From assembly GCF_950005125.1 (NCBI RefSeq), contig NC_080087.1, positions 136,332,144 through 136,396,143 on the forward strand: a stretch of DNA of 64,000 bases. The letters are read 5' to 3'. The DNA comes from Chionomys nivalis (Eukaryota; Chordata; Mammalia; Rodentia; Cricetidae). The position numbers were made by a program, and so were the translations under genes. This document shows positions 9,955-21,559 of this stretch, in pieces. Position 1 is the stretch's first letter. Every line of letters starts with the position of its first letter. The notes beneath the pieces were generated by a model. The model searched no databases. It was not told the origin of the DNA and saw only the letters and a list, made by a program, of their open reading frames with translations.

Positions 9955-12050
9955 ATGGGTAGACAAGGAAATAACACACTGAACACCACAAAGAACAACA
10001 TGACACCAATAAAAACTAGTGGCCCAACAACAACAAGACTTGAACAACCAGATATAGATGAAGCAGAAGAAAATCATCTAAAAAATAACTTTAGAATGCC
10101 CTTAAAGAAAAAATGAAAAAGTAAACAAAAAATTGGAAGGCATCAACGAATCCCTTAAAGAAAATCATGAAGAACAAATTAAACATATGAAACAAACTAT
10201 TCAAGACTTGAAAACGGAAATAGAGACAACAAAGGAAACAAAAGCTGAGGGAATTATAGAAACAGAAATCATGAGAAAACAATCAGGAACCACGAATGCA
10301 AGCATAAACAGCAGAATACAAGAGATGGAGGAGAGACTCTCAAGTGTTCAAAACAATAGAGAAAATAGACTCACCGGTCAAAGAAAACAGTAAATCTAAG
10401 AAAAGCATAACACAAAAAATCCAGGAAATATGGGACACCATGAAAACACCAAACCTAAGAATAATACGTATAGAAGAAGTCCAACTTAAAAGCACAGAAC
10501 ATATGTTTAACAAAATCATAGACAAAAAACATTCCCAACCTAGAGAAAGATATGCATATGAAGACAAAAGAAGTTTACAGAATACCAAATAGACTGGATC
10601 AAAAAAAAGTCCCCTTGCCACATAATAATCAGAACACTAAAGATGCAGAATAAAGAAAGAATATTAAGAGCTTCAAAAGGAAAAAGGCCAAGTAACATAT
10701 AAAAGCAGACCTATCAGAATCACAACTGACTTTTCATTGGAGACAAAGCCAGAAGGTCGTGGTCAAGTGTCAGAATGGCTAAAATCAAAAACACCAATGA
10801 TAGCCTCTGCTGGAGAGGTTGTGGAGAAAGGGGCACTCTCATCCATTGCTGGTGGGAATGCAAACTTGTGCAACCACTTTGGAAAGCAGTGTGGCGGTTT
10901 CTCAGGAAAGTCGGGTTCAGCCTACCTCTCGACCCAGCAATACCACTACTGGGAATATACCCAAGAGATGCCCAAACATACAACAAAAGTATATGCTCAA
11001 CTATGTTCATAGCAGCATTGTTTGTAATAGCCAGAACTTGGAAACAACCTAGATGTCCTTCAATGGAAGAATGGATGAAGAAAGTATGGAATATATACAT
11101 ATTAGAGTACTACTCAGCAGTAAAAAACAACGACTTCTTGAATTTTGCATACAAATGGACAGAAATAGAAAACACTATCCTGAGTGAGGTAAGCCAGACC
11201 CAAAAAGAGGAACATGGGATGTACTCACTCATATTTGGTTTCTAGCCATAAATAAAGGACATTGAGACTATAATTCGTGATTCTAGAAAAGCTAAATAAG
11301 AAGGTGAACCCAAAGAAAAACATATAAGCATCCTCCTGAACATTAACCTTCATCAGGCGATGAAAGAAGACAGAGACAGAGACCAACATTGGAGCACTGG
11401 ACTGAAGTCTCACGATCCAAAGGAGGAGCAGAAGGAGAGTGAGCACGAGCAAGGAACTCAGGACCGCGAGGGGTGCACCCACACGGAGACAATGGGGATG
11501 TTCTATCGGGAACTCACCAAGGCCAGCTGGCCGGGGTCTGAAAAAGCATAAGACAAAACCGGTCTCGCTGAACATAACGGACAATGAGGACTACTGAGAA
11601 CTGAAGAACAATGGCAATGGGTTCTTGATCCTATTGCACGTAATGGCTTTGTGGGAGCCCAGGTAGTTTGGATGCTCACCTTAATAGACCTGGATGGAGG
11701 TGGGTGGTCCTTGGACCTCCCACAGGGCAGAGAAACCTGCTTGCTCTTTGGGCTGAGGAGGGAGGAAGACTTGATTGGGGGAGGGGGAGGGAATGGGAGG
11801 TGGTGGCGGGGAAGAGGCAGAAATCTTTAATAATTAAATAAATTAATTAATAATAATAAAAAAAAGAGACCATGAATGCAAGCCCAGACTACTATATCCA
11901 GCAAAACTTTCAATCACCATAGAAAGACAAAACAAGATATTCCACGAGAAAACCAGATTTAACTAAGCTACAAGCTCAGCCTTATACAAAGTACTAGAAG
12001 GAAAACTCCAAGCCAAGGAAGTTGGCTACATCCACAAAAACACAGACAAT
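9955..12050 (+). pseudogene. L1 ORF1 remnant, split by younger L1
   Basis: Broken ORF1 reading frames run from a start-like region near 9,955 through coiled-coil sequence (10,133-10,393) and RRM-type sequence (10,344-10,592), then resume after the inserted young L1 at 11,866 with the C-terminal domain to about 12,050. Frameshifts separate each piece. No product is expected. Confidence 0.75.
10769..11865 (+). mobile_element. Young 5'-truncated L1 3' end, no clear target-site duplication
   Basis: About 1.1 kb of L1: the ORF2 Cys-rich C-terminus (open to the stop near 11,245), 3' UTR, G-rich tract and an A/AAT tail. It is nearly identical to the copy at 53,655. The host L1 reads up to GGTCAAGTGT and resumes at GAGACCATGAATGC. 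By comparison with the related L1 near 52,660, about a dozen host bases are missing rather than duplicated. Confidence 0.85.
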
Positions 12051-12099
12051 AGATGATCTCACAGTAGCAAATCCCAAAGAAGGGGAAAACACACAAAAT

Positions 12100-15000
12100 A
12101 ACATCACCAACAAGGAAAACTAAAAGAACAGGAGATAGCAATCACTGGTCACTAAAATCCCTTAATATAAATGGACTCAACTCACCTATAAAAAGACACA
12201 GGCTAACAGATTATATGAAAACAGAATCCATTCTTCTGCTACTTACAAGAAACACACCACAATCTCAATGACAGACAATTCCTCAGAGTAAAAATTTTTC
12301 CAATCAAATGGACCCAAGAAACAAGTTGGTGTAGCTAATCGATTATCTAACAAAATAGACTTCAAACTAAAATCAATCAAAAGAGACAAAGAAGGACATT
12401 TCATATTAGTCACAGGAAATATCCATCAAGAGGAAATCTCAATACTGAACATCTATGCCTCAAATATAAGGGCAGTCTCATATGTAAAAGAAACATTTCT
12501 AAAGCTTAAATCGGAGATTAAACCCCACACACTAAGAGTGGGTACTCCAACACCCCACTCTCACCAGTAGACAGGTCTGTCAGATAGAAAATTAACGGAG
12601 AAATAAGGGAACTAACATGTTATGACTCAAATGAACTTAACTGACATCTATAGAACATCCCTTATCAACATAAAAATGAATATACCTTCTTTTCAGCACC
12701 TCATAGAACCTCAGAAATTGACCATATACTACATAACAAAACAAACCTCAACAAATGCAAAATAATTGGAATAACCCCATGTATCTTATGAGATCACCAT
12801 GGCTTAAAAGTAGAATTCAACAGCAACACTAATTCCAGAAAGCAAACAAATATGTGGAAATTAAACAATGCTCACCTGAATCATCAATGGGTCAAGGAAG
12901 CAATAAAGGAAGAAATTAAAGACTTCCTAAAATTCAATGAAAAGGATCACACAACATACCCAAATTTATGGGACACAATGAAAGCGGTGTTAAAAGGAAA
13001 GTTCTTGGCACTTAAATGCCTACACAAAGAAGCTGAAAAACATCCCAAACTAGTGAATTAATAGAACATTTGAAAACTTTAGAACTAAAAGAAGCAAACT
13101 CACTAGAGGGAAGGAATAATCAAATTGAGAACTGAAATCAACAAAATAGAAACAAGGAAACAATACAAAGAATCAGTGAGACAAAGAGGTGGTTCTTCAA
13201 GATAACCAACAAAACAGACAAACTTTTATCCAAACTAACCAAAAGGTAGAGAGAGAATATACAAATTAACAAACTCAGAAAAGAAAAGAGGGACATACCA
13301 ACAGAAACAGAGGATATCCAGAGAATCAATAGGTCATATTTTGAAAACCTGTACTCCACAAACTTGGAAAACATAAAGAAAATGGACAACTTTCTGGATA
13401 AATATCACTTATCAAAATTAAATCAAGAACAGATAAGCCAATGAAATAGACTTTTAACTGTTAAAGAAATAGAAAGAGTCATCAAAAGTCTCCCAACCAA
13501 AAAAGCTCGGGACCAGATGTTTTTAGCTCAGAATCCTACATGATTTTCAAAGAACTAATATCAATACTCCTCAAATTGTTCTACCCAATAGAAACACAAG
13601 GAACATTGCCAAATTCTTTTTATGAGGCTACAATTACACTGATACTCAAACCACATAAAGACATCACTAAGAAAGAAAATAACAGACCAGTCTCACTCAT
13701 GAACATGAATGTAAATACTAAATAAAATACTGGCAAAACGAATCCAAAAATACAATAGAAAAAAGCATCCACCATGATCAAGTCGGCTTCATCCCAGAGA
13801 AGCAGGGATACTTCAAAATATAAAATCTGTCAATGTAAACATGATCATTTCATTTAATGCTGAAAAAGTCTTCAACAAAATATAGCATCTCTTCATGATA
13901 AAGGTCTTGGAAAGAATAGGGATTCAAGGAACATACCTAAACATAATAAAGACAATATACAGCAAGCCAACAGCCAATATCAAACTAAATGGAGAGACTC
14001 TCATAGTAATCCCATTGAAATCAGGAACAAGACAGGGTTGCTCTTCAGATCTATTCAATTCAATTCAATTCTTGAGGACCTAGCTAGAACAATAAAACAA
14101 CAAAAGAAGATAAAGGGAATACAAAGGAGAAAAGAAGAAGTCAAAATCTCACTATTTGCTGATGATGTGATAGTTTACATAAGTGACCCCAAAAATTCTA
14201 CCAAGGAACTTATACAACTCATAAACACATTCAGTAATGTAGCAGGGTACACACAGATGATAAATGGGCTAAAAGAGAAATCAAAAAAACATCATCCTTC
14301 ACAATAGCCATAATAGCTTAAAATATCTCAGAGTTTCTCTAACCAAACAAGTGGAAGACCTGTATGACAAGAACTTTAAATCTTTGAAGAAGGAAATTGA
14401 AGAAGACACCAGATAGTGGAAAGATCTCCCATGCTATTGAGTAGCTAGAATTAACATAATAAAAATGACAATCTTACCATAAGCAATCTACAGATTCAAT
14501 GCAATGCCCATCAAAATCCCAGGAAAATTCTTCACAGACCTCAAAAGAACAGTACTCAACTTCATATGGAAAAGAAAAAAAAAAAAACTCAGGATAGCCA
14601 AAATAGTCCTGTACAATAGAGGAACTACTGGAGACATCACAATCCCTTCAAACTCTACTACAGAGCTACTGTACTGAAAACAGCCAGGTATTGGCATAAA
14701 AATAGACAGGAGGAACAATGGAACCAAATCCAAGACCCAAATATCCACATACCTTTGAACACCTGATTTTTGAGAAAGAGGCAAAAAATATCAAATGGAA
14801 AAAAGAAAGCATATTTAACAAATGGTGCTGGCATAACTGGATAGCAACATGTAGAAGAATAAAAATAAATCCACATATATCACCATGCATAAAACTCAAG
14901 TTCAAATGGATCAAAGACCTCAACATAAATCCAGCCACACTGAACCTCAAAGAAGAAAAACTGGGAGTACACTTGAATGTAATGGCACAGGAGACCACTT

Positions 15001-15850
15001 CCTAAATATAACCCCAGCAGAACAGACACTGAAAGAAACAATTAATAAATGGGACCTCCTAAAACTGAAAAGCTTCTGTAAGGCAAAAAAACACAGTGAC
15101 CAAGACAAAATAGCAGCCTACAGAATGGGAAAAGATCTTCCCCAAGCCCACATCAGACAGAGGTCTGATTTCCAAAATATACAGAGAACATAAAAGATTT
15201 GTCATCAAAAGAACAAATAATCCAATAAAAAAATTGGAGTACAGACCTAAACAGAGAACTCTCAACAGAGGAATCTAATATGGCTGAAAGACACTTAAGG
15301 AAGTGCTCAATATCCTTAGTCATCAGAGAAATGCAAATCAAAACAACCCTGAGTTTACATCTTACACCTGTAAGAATGGCCAAGATAAAAAACACTGATG
15401 ACAACTTATGTTGCAGAGAATACTGAGTAAAGGGAACACTCTCCCATTGCTGGTGGGAGTGCAAATTAGTACAGCCCCCTTGGATATCAGTGTGGCGATT
15501 TCTCTGAAAATTAGGAAACAACCTTCTTCAAGACCCAGCAATATTACTTTAGGGTATATACCCAAAGGATACCCAATTGTACCACAAGGACATGGGCTCA
15601 ACTATGTTTATAGCAGCATTGTTTGTCATAGGCAGAACATGGAAACAACCTAAATGATTCTCGACTAAAGAATGGATAAGAAAAATGTGGTACATTTATA
15701 CAATGGAGTACTACACAGCACAGAAAAAAAATATCACATCTTGAAATTTGTAGGCAAATGGATGGATCTAGAAAACATCACATTGAGTGAAGTAACCCAG
15801 ACCCAGAAAGACAAATTTCATATCTACTCATTCATAAGTGGCTTTTAGAT
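12100..15850 (+). pseudogene. L1 ORF2 remnant
   Basis: Endonuclease, RT and C-terminal regions are recognisable in order (for example the RT block LSLFADD-like near 14,140-14,180, and Cys-rich region near 15,390-15,480), but each readable segment is under about 100 codons and separated by stops and frameshifts. It is non-functional. Confidence 0.8.
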
Positions 15851-16355
15851 ATAAACCAAAGAAAACCAGCCTATAATTCACAATCCCAGAGAACCTAGAC
15901 AACAATGAGAACCCTAAGACAGGTATACTTGGATCTAATCTACATGGGAAGTAGAAAAAGACAAGATCTCCTGAGTGAATTGGGAGCATGGGGACCATGG
16001 GAGAGGGTTGTAGGGGAGGGAAGATGAAGTGAAGGAAGGCAAGAAAAATGTAAACCTCAATAAAATCAATAAAAAAATAAAAAATTCAGGAAAACACAAA
16101 GTAAAACTTCTTTCAGATTCCTCAGAATGTATATCAAGAGAACAAATGAAGAAATGTTGGTGAGGATGTAGAGAAAGAGAATTTGTACTTTTTTCTACAT
16201 TCTACTAGAAGAGTAAAACCAAGGAAGAAAAATATTAAATAGCTTCTTCTTCTTTCTGCCTCTATTATATACTGAATTAAGGAATCAGTATTTAATTTTA
16301 GACTCCCACTCCGTTCTACAGAGGGGTTCACAAAAATCACTAAATGAATACTTAC

Positions 16356-16531
16356 ATTAGTTTTACTTCATCTGACGGTCGAAGTAGTTCACTTGATATT
16401 CCTGGTTTAGTTAATGCTGAAAACACTTGTCCTCTTTCAACCCAAGTGTCTTCATCGGACTTTTCTAGTCCTTTACACATGATATAATTCAAAATATTTG
16501 TAACCAACTGAAGAAGCTCCTCTTCACATTC
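16356..16531 (-). CDS. Nbeal1: Nbeal1 exon (17th and last in this window)
   Basis: 176 bp between an AG at 16,532-16,533 and GT donor at 16,354-16,355 (minus strand). It starts in phase 0 with ECEEELLQLVTNIL and ends two bases into a codon after PSDEVKL. The next exon lies to the left of the window. The nearest downstream intron sequence contains the L1 stacks. Confidence 0.92.
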
Positions 16532-16639
16532 CTATAAAACATTAAGTAATACTAAATTATTAGAGTTAGGAAATATTAAAAAGCATAACACAGAGCCATC
16601 TACATATACTTGTTATTTACATAAGTTATTTTTAGAATT

Positions 16640-16850
16640 TAAGTTTTATTATTTTTAATTATGTTAGGTATGTTTCTGAATGTGCGTATGGGCACATAAG
16701 TGAAGGTGCCTAAGGAAGCCAAAGCTGTCAGATCCCTGGAGCTAGAGTTACATACAGTTGTGAGCTTCCTGATGAGAGTTCTGGGAATGGATCTCAGGTC
16801 TTCTGGAAGCACATCAAGTGTTAACTGCTGAGGTCCCTTTCCTGTTCCTT
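16640..16850 (-). mobile_element. B2/B3-type SINE, diverged
   Basis: Reverse-orientation B2-like text (GAGCTAGAGTTACATACAGTTGTGAGC ... CTCAGGTCTTCTGGAAG in pieces, then TTAACTGCTGAG) corresponds to the SINE head read backwards. Boundaries are approximate. Confidence 0.65.
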
Positions 16851-16919
16851 TTTAAGATGCCTTTATTGCCTGAAGACACAAAATGTTTCAGATGCAGGCT
16901 CTGTTCTAAAGAGAGGGAT

Positions 16920-17035
16920 GGAGAGCTAGAAAGATGGCTAAGTGGTTACTGGTCAAAGTGGTTCAACTCAGGCACCCAAATGGTGGCTTACAACCATTCA
17001 TAACTTGAATTCCAGGACACTCAATCCCTTTCTGT
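16920..17035 (+). mobile_element. B2 SINE fragment
   Basis: Contains GAGCTAGAAAGATGGCTAAG and ACCCAAATGGTGGCTTACAA, the diverged B2 head and body in forward orientation. It abuts the B1 fragment at 17,040. Confidence 0.65.
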
Positions 17036-17378
17036 GTATGTGGGGTACAGGACAGGGGTTCTCTGTGTAACAATCCTGGCTGTCCTAGAAATAGCTGATG
17101 TGGGAGTCCCCTCTGTGTTGCTGTGATTACCATTAATGAATAAAGAAACTGCCTTGGCCTGTAGATAGGGCAGAATTTAGGTAGGCAGGAAGGACTGAAC
17201 TGAATGCTGGAAGAAAAAAGGGCAGAGTCAGAGAAATGCCATGGAGCCGCCAGAATCAGACAGGCTAAAACTTTGCAGGTAAGCCACTGTTACATGGCAA
17301 TACACAGATTACTAGAGATGGGTTAAATTAAAATATAAGAGTTAGCCAATAAGAAGCTAGAGCTAATGGGCCAAACAG

Positions 17379-17905
17379 TGTTGTAATAGGAGCTGCGGGG
17401 CTGTGTCTCCGGCACCCGGCCGCCCACATGGCTAGCTTATGCCGCACGCAACCCACAAACAGCAAAAATCTGTCTTAAATTCTCTCTGTGTCCTTTTTAA
17501 GCCCTCTCAGGTTTTACGTGGAGTTCACTAGCACGTTGGGTGCCACTCTGTTGTAATAGGAGCTGCGGGGCTGCGTCTCCGGCACCCGGCCGCCCACATG
17601 GCTAGCTTATGCCCTGAAATAATTACACGGAAACTGTATTCTTTTAATCATTGCCTGGCCCATTAGCTCCAGCCTCTTATTGGCTAGCTCTTACATATTG
17701 ATCTAATATTCTGTGTAGTACCATGAGCTGGCTTACCAGGAAAGATCTTAACCTGCGTCTGTCTGGAGTGGGAGAATCATGGCGACTCACTGACTCGGCT
17801 TCTTTCTCCCAGCATTCTGTCTGTTTACTCCACCCACCTAAGGGCTGGCCTATAAATGGGCCAAGGCAGTTTCTTTATTAGTTAACCAATGACCTTCCTC
17901 CATCA
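17379..17905 (-). mobile_element. Minimal inverted provirus (LTR, PBS, 0.1 kb interior, LTR stub) inside a 5' LTR
   Basis: Read on the minus strand: a complete 357-bp LTR (17,905 to 17,549, TGATGGAGG...TTACAACA), a Lys-type PBS (TGGCACCCAACGTG, 17,545-17,532), about 105 bp of leader, then only the last ~63 bp of a second LTR ending at 17,379. The flanking duplication AAACAG is at 17,373-17,378 and 17,906-17,911. The 6-bp duplication shows that the whole unit is one integration whose interior and 3' LTR U3 were deleted. Confidence 0.85.
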
Positions 17906-18045
17906 AAACAGTAATTTAAATAATACAGTTTCTGTTGGATTATATCGGGCCTAAGCTAGCCGGTGGCTGAGACAAACAAGTGATTCCTCCTCCAACAGAC
18001 TGGCGCTCATGTGGCCAGCTAAATCCATTTAAAACCTAAGAGAGT

Positions 18046-20109
18046 TTGAAAAGGAATTCTAGACACAAAAATACAGGGTTTAACACAGTTTCTTGCTGTT
18101 TGCTGGCGGCATGGAACAGCTTCATTAAGAGAGGTTTTCCTCACTCAGCAGCAGCAGTAGAGAAAAAAAGCCACACCATTTTGAAATGCAGGCTTTCTGG
18201 AACGAGCTGCCAGCATGACTTCTGGCTCTTTCAGGAGACCAAGTATTTGGATGGGGTTTGTGAGCAGACTGATACAGCTTGCTTAATGGCGACATTGACT
18301 GACTGTGTGCCTAAGAATGGGGCTGTTGGCATGGCTCTCAGAGCCAGAAAACAGCAATGCCATGCTGGACTGTGCAGAACAAGCAGGCATATCGTATATA
18401 TCATAGTAATGGCACAACTTAAGTTTTAGACTGGATGGGCAAGCAGTTAGTACTGTATAAACCCTAGTACTGGGGCACCTTAAGTTTTAAGAAGCACTTG
18501 GCATTTTAAAAAGTGCTCCTGGACAGTAAAGAATTACAGATATGCAATAAACACAAATCCAGATGAGTCACAGTGCTGGATAAATGTATGTAGGCTTGAG
18601 AGAAGAAAAAGAGTACAGAGAGTTGGAAAAGAAGTAAATTGTTTTAAAAAAGGCTTTAAAGAGACAGTACAGATAGTCATAGATTAAAAAGGAGTAAAGA
18701 AAAATAAGCCATGTAAAAATGAAAAATTCACAGAGAGTCTGGATCATGTATGTATATTATTGTGTTATCTTTGAATTTTTTGACTGTGAATGAGCTAGGT
18801 ATAGACATTTCACTGTATAGGCTGCTAAGCTAAATCAGCATGTATATTATAAAGGTATCATGACCCAATTTGGGTCTAAGGATATGTTGCTTTGAAAAAG
18901 AGGTTCTTCTCTTGTTTCCACAGAGGATGAGAACCTGTGCATGCTTCAAGACTGGTTTGGTTTGATAGAGCATGACCCACTGAAAGGCTGCCATGAACAC
19001 TCTCAAAAAATTACTTCACCCGACTGCTGACTGAGATAAACCTAGCATATAGGATACACCATGAAAGACCTGATTAACAGTACCCCCAAAATGCAGGAAG
19101 CAGTATGGACAGATCTACAGTCACATTCCTAAATATTGTTTATAATTGTTTCTTTGCATTTAAAGGGGGATATGCTATAGATACGAATAATTTGCATTGG
19201 TATGTATCTTGATTTATTGGTACAAATTTAAGGTCAATTTTGTTATGTATATTCATGTTCTTTATTAAGGTATTGTGATTGTGTATTCTTTATTAAGGTA
19301 TTGTGATTGTGTATTTCCTGTAAAAATGTAATAATTAAGAAATATAGGTAGAGTCATCTATAATAGTCAAGCTTGTAGTCATGTTAGATTTTCTAGATGT
19401 ACAGAGATGTATTTCACTTAGATAGGTATTCTTCAGATCTTTCAGAGACCTTCAGAATATGACATTTAAAATATTTTAAAACTTAAGATTTTTCATGACA
19501 ATGAGACACATCTGCTCCTGGCAGCACAAGCTACTTAAAGAGGAGGGTGGGCATTGAAGAGGCTCCTTATAGAGTTGGTTAGTCATTTGGGCAAGAAACT
19601 GCTCTTTCCTGGATTGTTTAACTGGACATGAAGGACCCACAGAGAAATGACTGCTGAACTTGCCTAAAGGTGAGATGATCCTTCGAGGTTCCTGCTTCAT
19701 GAAAATGTCTGCAAAACATTCTACAGGATATAGGAGTGACTGAACTGTCTTTGAAATTTCCTGCTTCATGGAAAAGTCTGCTGGATACTATGGGCCTGTA
19801 GGCTGAAGATGGATGCCCCAACGGTATAGAACTTTGGGTGACTGTCCAAGCAGCGAGATGTCTCTGTTAATTCTAGAGTTTTGGAAGTTGATTAGAATGT
19901 ACTTCCTGTTTACTTAGGTAGTATTTTATCCTTCTGGAGTGTTTGATGGAGTTGAAGAATTTATACTTATAGTTTTCCTTAGTTATGATAAAAGATAAAA
20001 TAGATATAAATATTGTAACTGTAATTCTTGCTTGATAACTGTTTTGTTATATGTACTTTTACTATGTTAAAGTCAAAACCTCCCTTTTCATTCAAACAGA
20101 AAAGGGAGG
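18046..20109 (+). other. Non-coding interior of the deleted provirus
   Basis: Leader-like sequence shared with the element at 29,419 (AAACCTAAGAGAGTTTGAAAAG versus AAACCTGAGAGGGCTTAAAAAG, shown in part) runs to about 18,870. Then comes the integrase-tail trace and an AT-rich module shared with the ERVs at 33,450 and 60,411. A 28-bp tandem duplication (TTTATTAAGGTATTGTGATT...) lies at 19,261-19,316. The 127-codon ORF at 18,046 shows no recognisable domain. Confidence 0.65.
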
Positions 20110-20579
20110 TGATGAGGGAGTCCCCTCTGTGTGCAGTGATTATCATTAATGAACAAAGAAAATGCCTTGGCCTGTAGATAGGGCAGAACTTAGGTAGGCA
20201 GGAGGGACTGGACTGAATGCTGGGGGAAAGAAGGACGGAGTCAGAGAGCCGCCATGGAGCCATCAGAGTCAGACATGCTGAAATTTGTAGGTAAGTCACT
20301 GCAATGTGGCGATACAGAGATTAATGAAGATGGGTTAAATTAAAATACAAGAGTTAGGAAATAACAAGTGAGAGCTAACGGTCCAAGCAGTGATTTAAAT
20401 AATATAGTTTCTGTGTGATTATTTTCGGATCTAAGCTAGCCGGGCGGCTGAGATGAACAAGCAGCCCCTCCTTCAACAAACAGCTCTTATACAACAGGCT
20501 GGTCTCAAACTTACAGAGATTCACCTGCCTCAGCCTCCCGAGTGCTGGGATTAAAGGCTTGTGTCAACACCACCAGACT

Positions 20580-20894
20580 AAATGTCCTTTTTGACCTCCA
20601 CAGGCATCAGGCACAAACATGGTACATGTACATACACACAAACACAGAAAAAGATAACCTAACATGTGCGAGTCTGTATGCTCAAATCCTATTACCATAC
20701 ATATACATACAAATACAGGCACACCAAAACAAAACCAAAAAGGAAGATATTTACAAGTGACTTGTGACAATGACCGTTCTAAATTTTAGATGAGACTTAG
20801 ACTATGAATGGAGATATTAGTAACAGCTCACATACTGCAAAGGACCAGACCTAATGAGAATTAAAACTGATTTTGGAAGGATAAGCAAATTTAC
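20580..20894. other. Intron 16 edge, SINE-tail-like
   Basis: CA- and ATA-rich sequence (20,590-20,740) resembling the 3' part of a B2/B3 SINE, then unclassified intron up to the exon at 20,895. Confidence 0.4.
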
Positions 20895-21431
20895 CTCTTT
20901 GCTTTCAAGGAAAGCGAAGTCATCACTAAAGTCCATTTCATTTGTGATACTCCTTTCTCTGTCAGATGGCACAGAAAACGACTTAGTAGACTCCACTGGG
21001 GATGGTGTGCTAGGTGAACTGTCTGGCATTTGACTTCCACACTCACTCAGTTCACATGAGTCAGTTCCACTGAGATCTAAACTCAGATGCGAAGTGTTAC
21101 TATGCCAGAATTCTTCATTTTCTGACTTGAAAGATAATTCTACTTCAGAGTTTACTTCTTGAAATAATGGTGTGTTTGAGTTCAGGGACTGACTATCTTC
21201 CAAACTCCAATGATCTGAAGATACATCAGGTAATGTCATTTTTTCATCATCTAGCTTTTCAGTGGACATATTTTTATTTTCTTTCACTGAAACAGTCTTT
21301 CCATGTTTATGAAGAGAATTTACATTTTCAAAGTTTGCTTTTAAGAGAAGTCTAACAAAGGTATCTTGCCAACCCACTTGTTGTGCTATCTGGTATGCTG
21401 CTTCTGGCTGGGACTGCAAAATCTGTAATAT
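20895..21431 (-). CDS. Nbeal1: Nbeal1 exon 16 (of 17 seen): acidic Ser-rich linker
   Basis: 537 bp, 179 codons, phase 0 at both ends; acceptor AG at 21,432-21,433 and donor GT at 20,893-20,894. It begins ILQILQSQPEAAYQ (end of the armadillo-like region) and turns into a long Ser/Asp/Glu-rich stretch with SLDLSGTDSCELSECGSQ and SPSTPSPVESTKSFSV. This is the low-complexity linker ahead of the PH-BEACH part in NBEAL1. It is the least conserved part of the coding sequence here, judged from memory of the human protein, where several residues appear to be missing. Confidence 0.94.
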
Positions 21432-21559
21432 CTGCAAAGAGAACAAAAATTACAAAAAATAATACAAAATTCTTCAAAAGGTATACAATATTTTTATGAA
21501 AAGATCTCTTTTCAATTATTTTAATAACAGTAATTTACTGAGAAACAATAAAATAAACT

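Larger units (their letters stand above)
9431..16086 (+). mobile_element. Full-length but decayed L1, carrying a young L1 insertion
   Basis: A complete old L1: a 5' UTR of short degenerate repeats (9,450-9,800, units containing GCCCAAGCCAGGAACCTC-like sequence), ORF1 remnants (about 9,955-12,050), ORF2 remnants (about 12,100-15,850) and a 3' UTR ending in an A-rich tail at 16,086. The target-site duplication CAGGAAAACACA is at 9,418-9,429 and 16,087-16,098. Many stops and frameshifts break both ORFs. It inserted into the ancient L1 whose ORF2 resumes at 16,087, and is itself interrupted at 10,769-11,865. Confidence 0.85.
7150..16210 (+). mobile_element. Ancient L1 fragment, interrupted three times
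   Basis: ORF2-derived sequence is recognisable in pieces: about 7,150-7,270, 7,583-8,188, 8,624-9,430 and 16,087 to about 16,210. The pieces run in correct ORF2 order, from the RT region to the segment before the Cys-rich end, and are full of stops and frameshifts. Gaps are filled by a DNA-transposon-like repeat (7,271), a solo LTR (8,189) and a full-length old L1 (9,431), each bounded by a short duplication of this host sequence. It is the oldest layer of the stack. Confidence 0.8.
17096..20478 (+). mobile_element. Class II ERV provirus lacking gag-pol, with two 369-bp LTRs
   Basis: 5' LTR 17,096-17,997 (369 bp once the 527-bp insert and its 6-bp duplication are removed) and 3' LTR 20,110-20,478 (369 bp) both begin TGATG and end CAACA. 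Flanking 6-mers are AATAGC and AACAGC. A Lys-tRNA-like primer-binding site (TGGCGCTCATGTGG) begins 3 bases after the 5' LTR, and a purine tract (about 20,099-20,109) precedes the 3' LTR. The ~2.1-kb interior has leader sequence, a trace of the integrase C-terminus near 18,880-19,000 and non-coding sequence, with no gag, protease, RT or env. It looks like a non-autonomous deletion derivative, of mys/mysTR-like type by inference. Confidence 0.85.
17040..20575 (-). mobile_element. B1 SINE split by a provirus
   Basis: The reverse B1 reads up to CTGTCCTAGAAATAGC at 17,095 and resumes at 20,479 with AACAGCTCTTATACAACAGG, then CTGCCTCAGCCTCCCGAGTG and GGGATTAAAGGC to about 20,575. The interruption is exactly the provirus at 17,096-20,478, so the SINE predates it. 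Confidence 0.85.

Noticed and set aside
18046..18429. 127-codon ORF in the provirus interior as a viral gene
   Set aside because: It lies in leader-type sequence shared with 29,419-30,180, where the frame is not kept. No retroviral domain seen.
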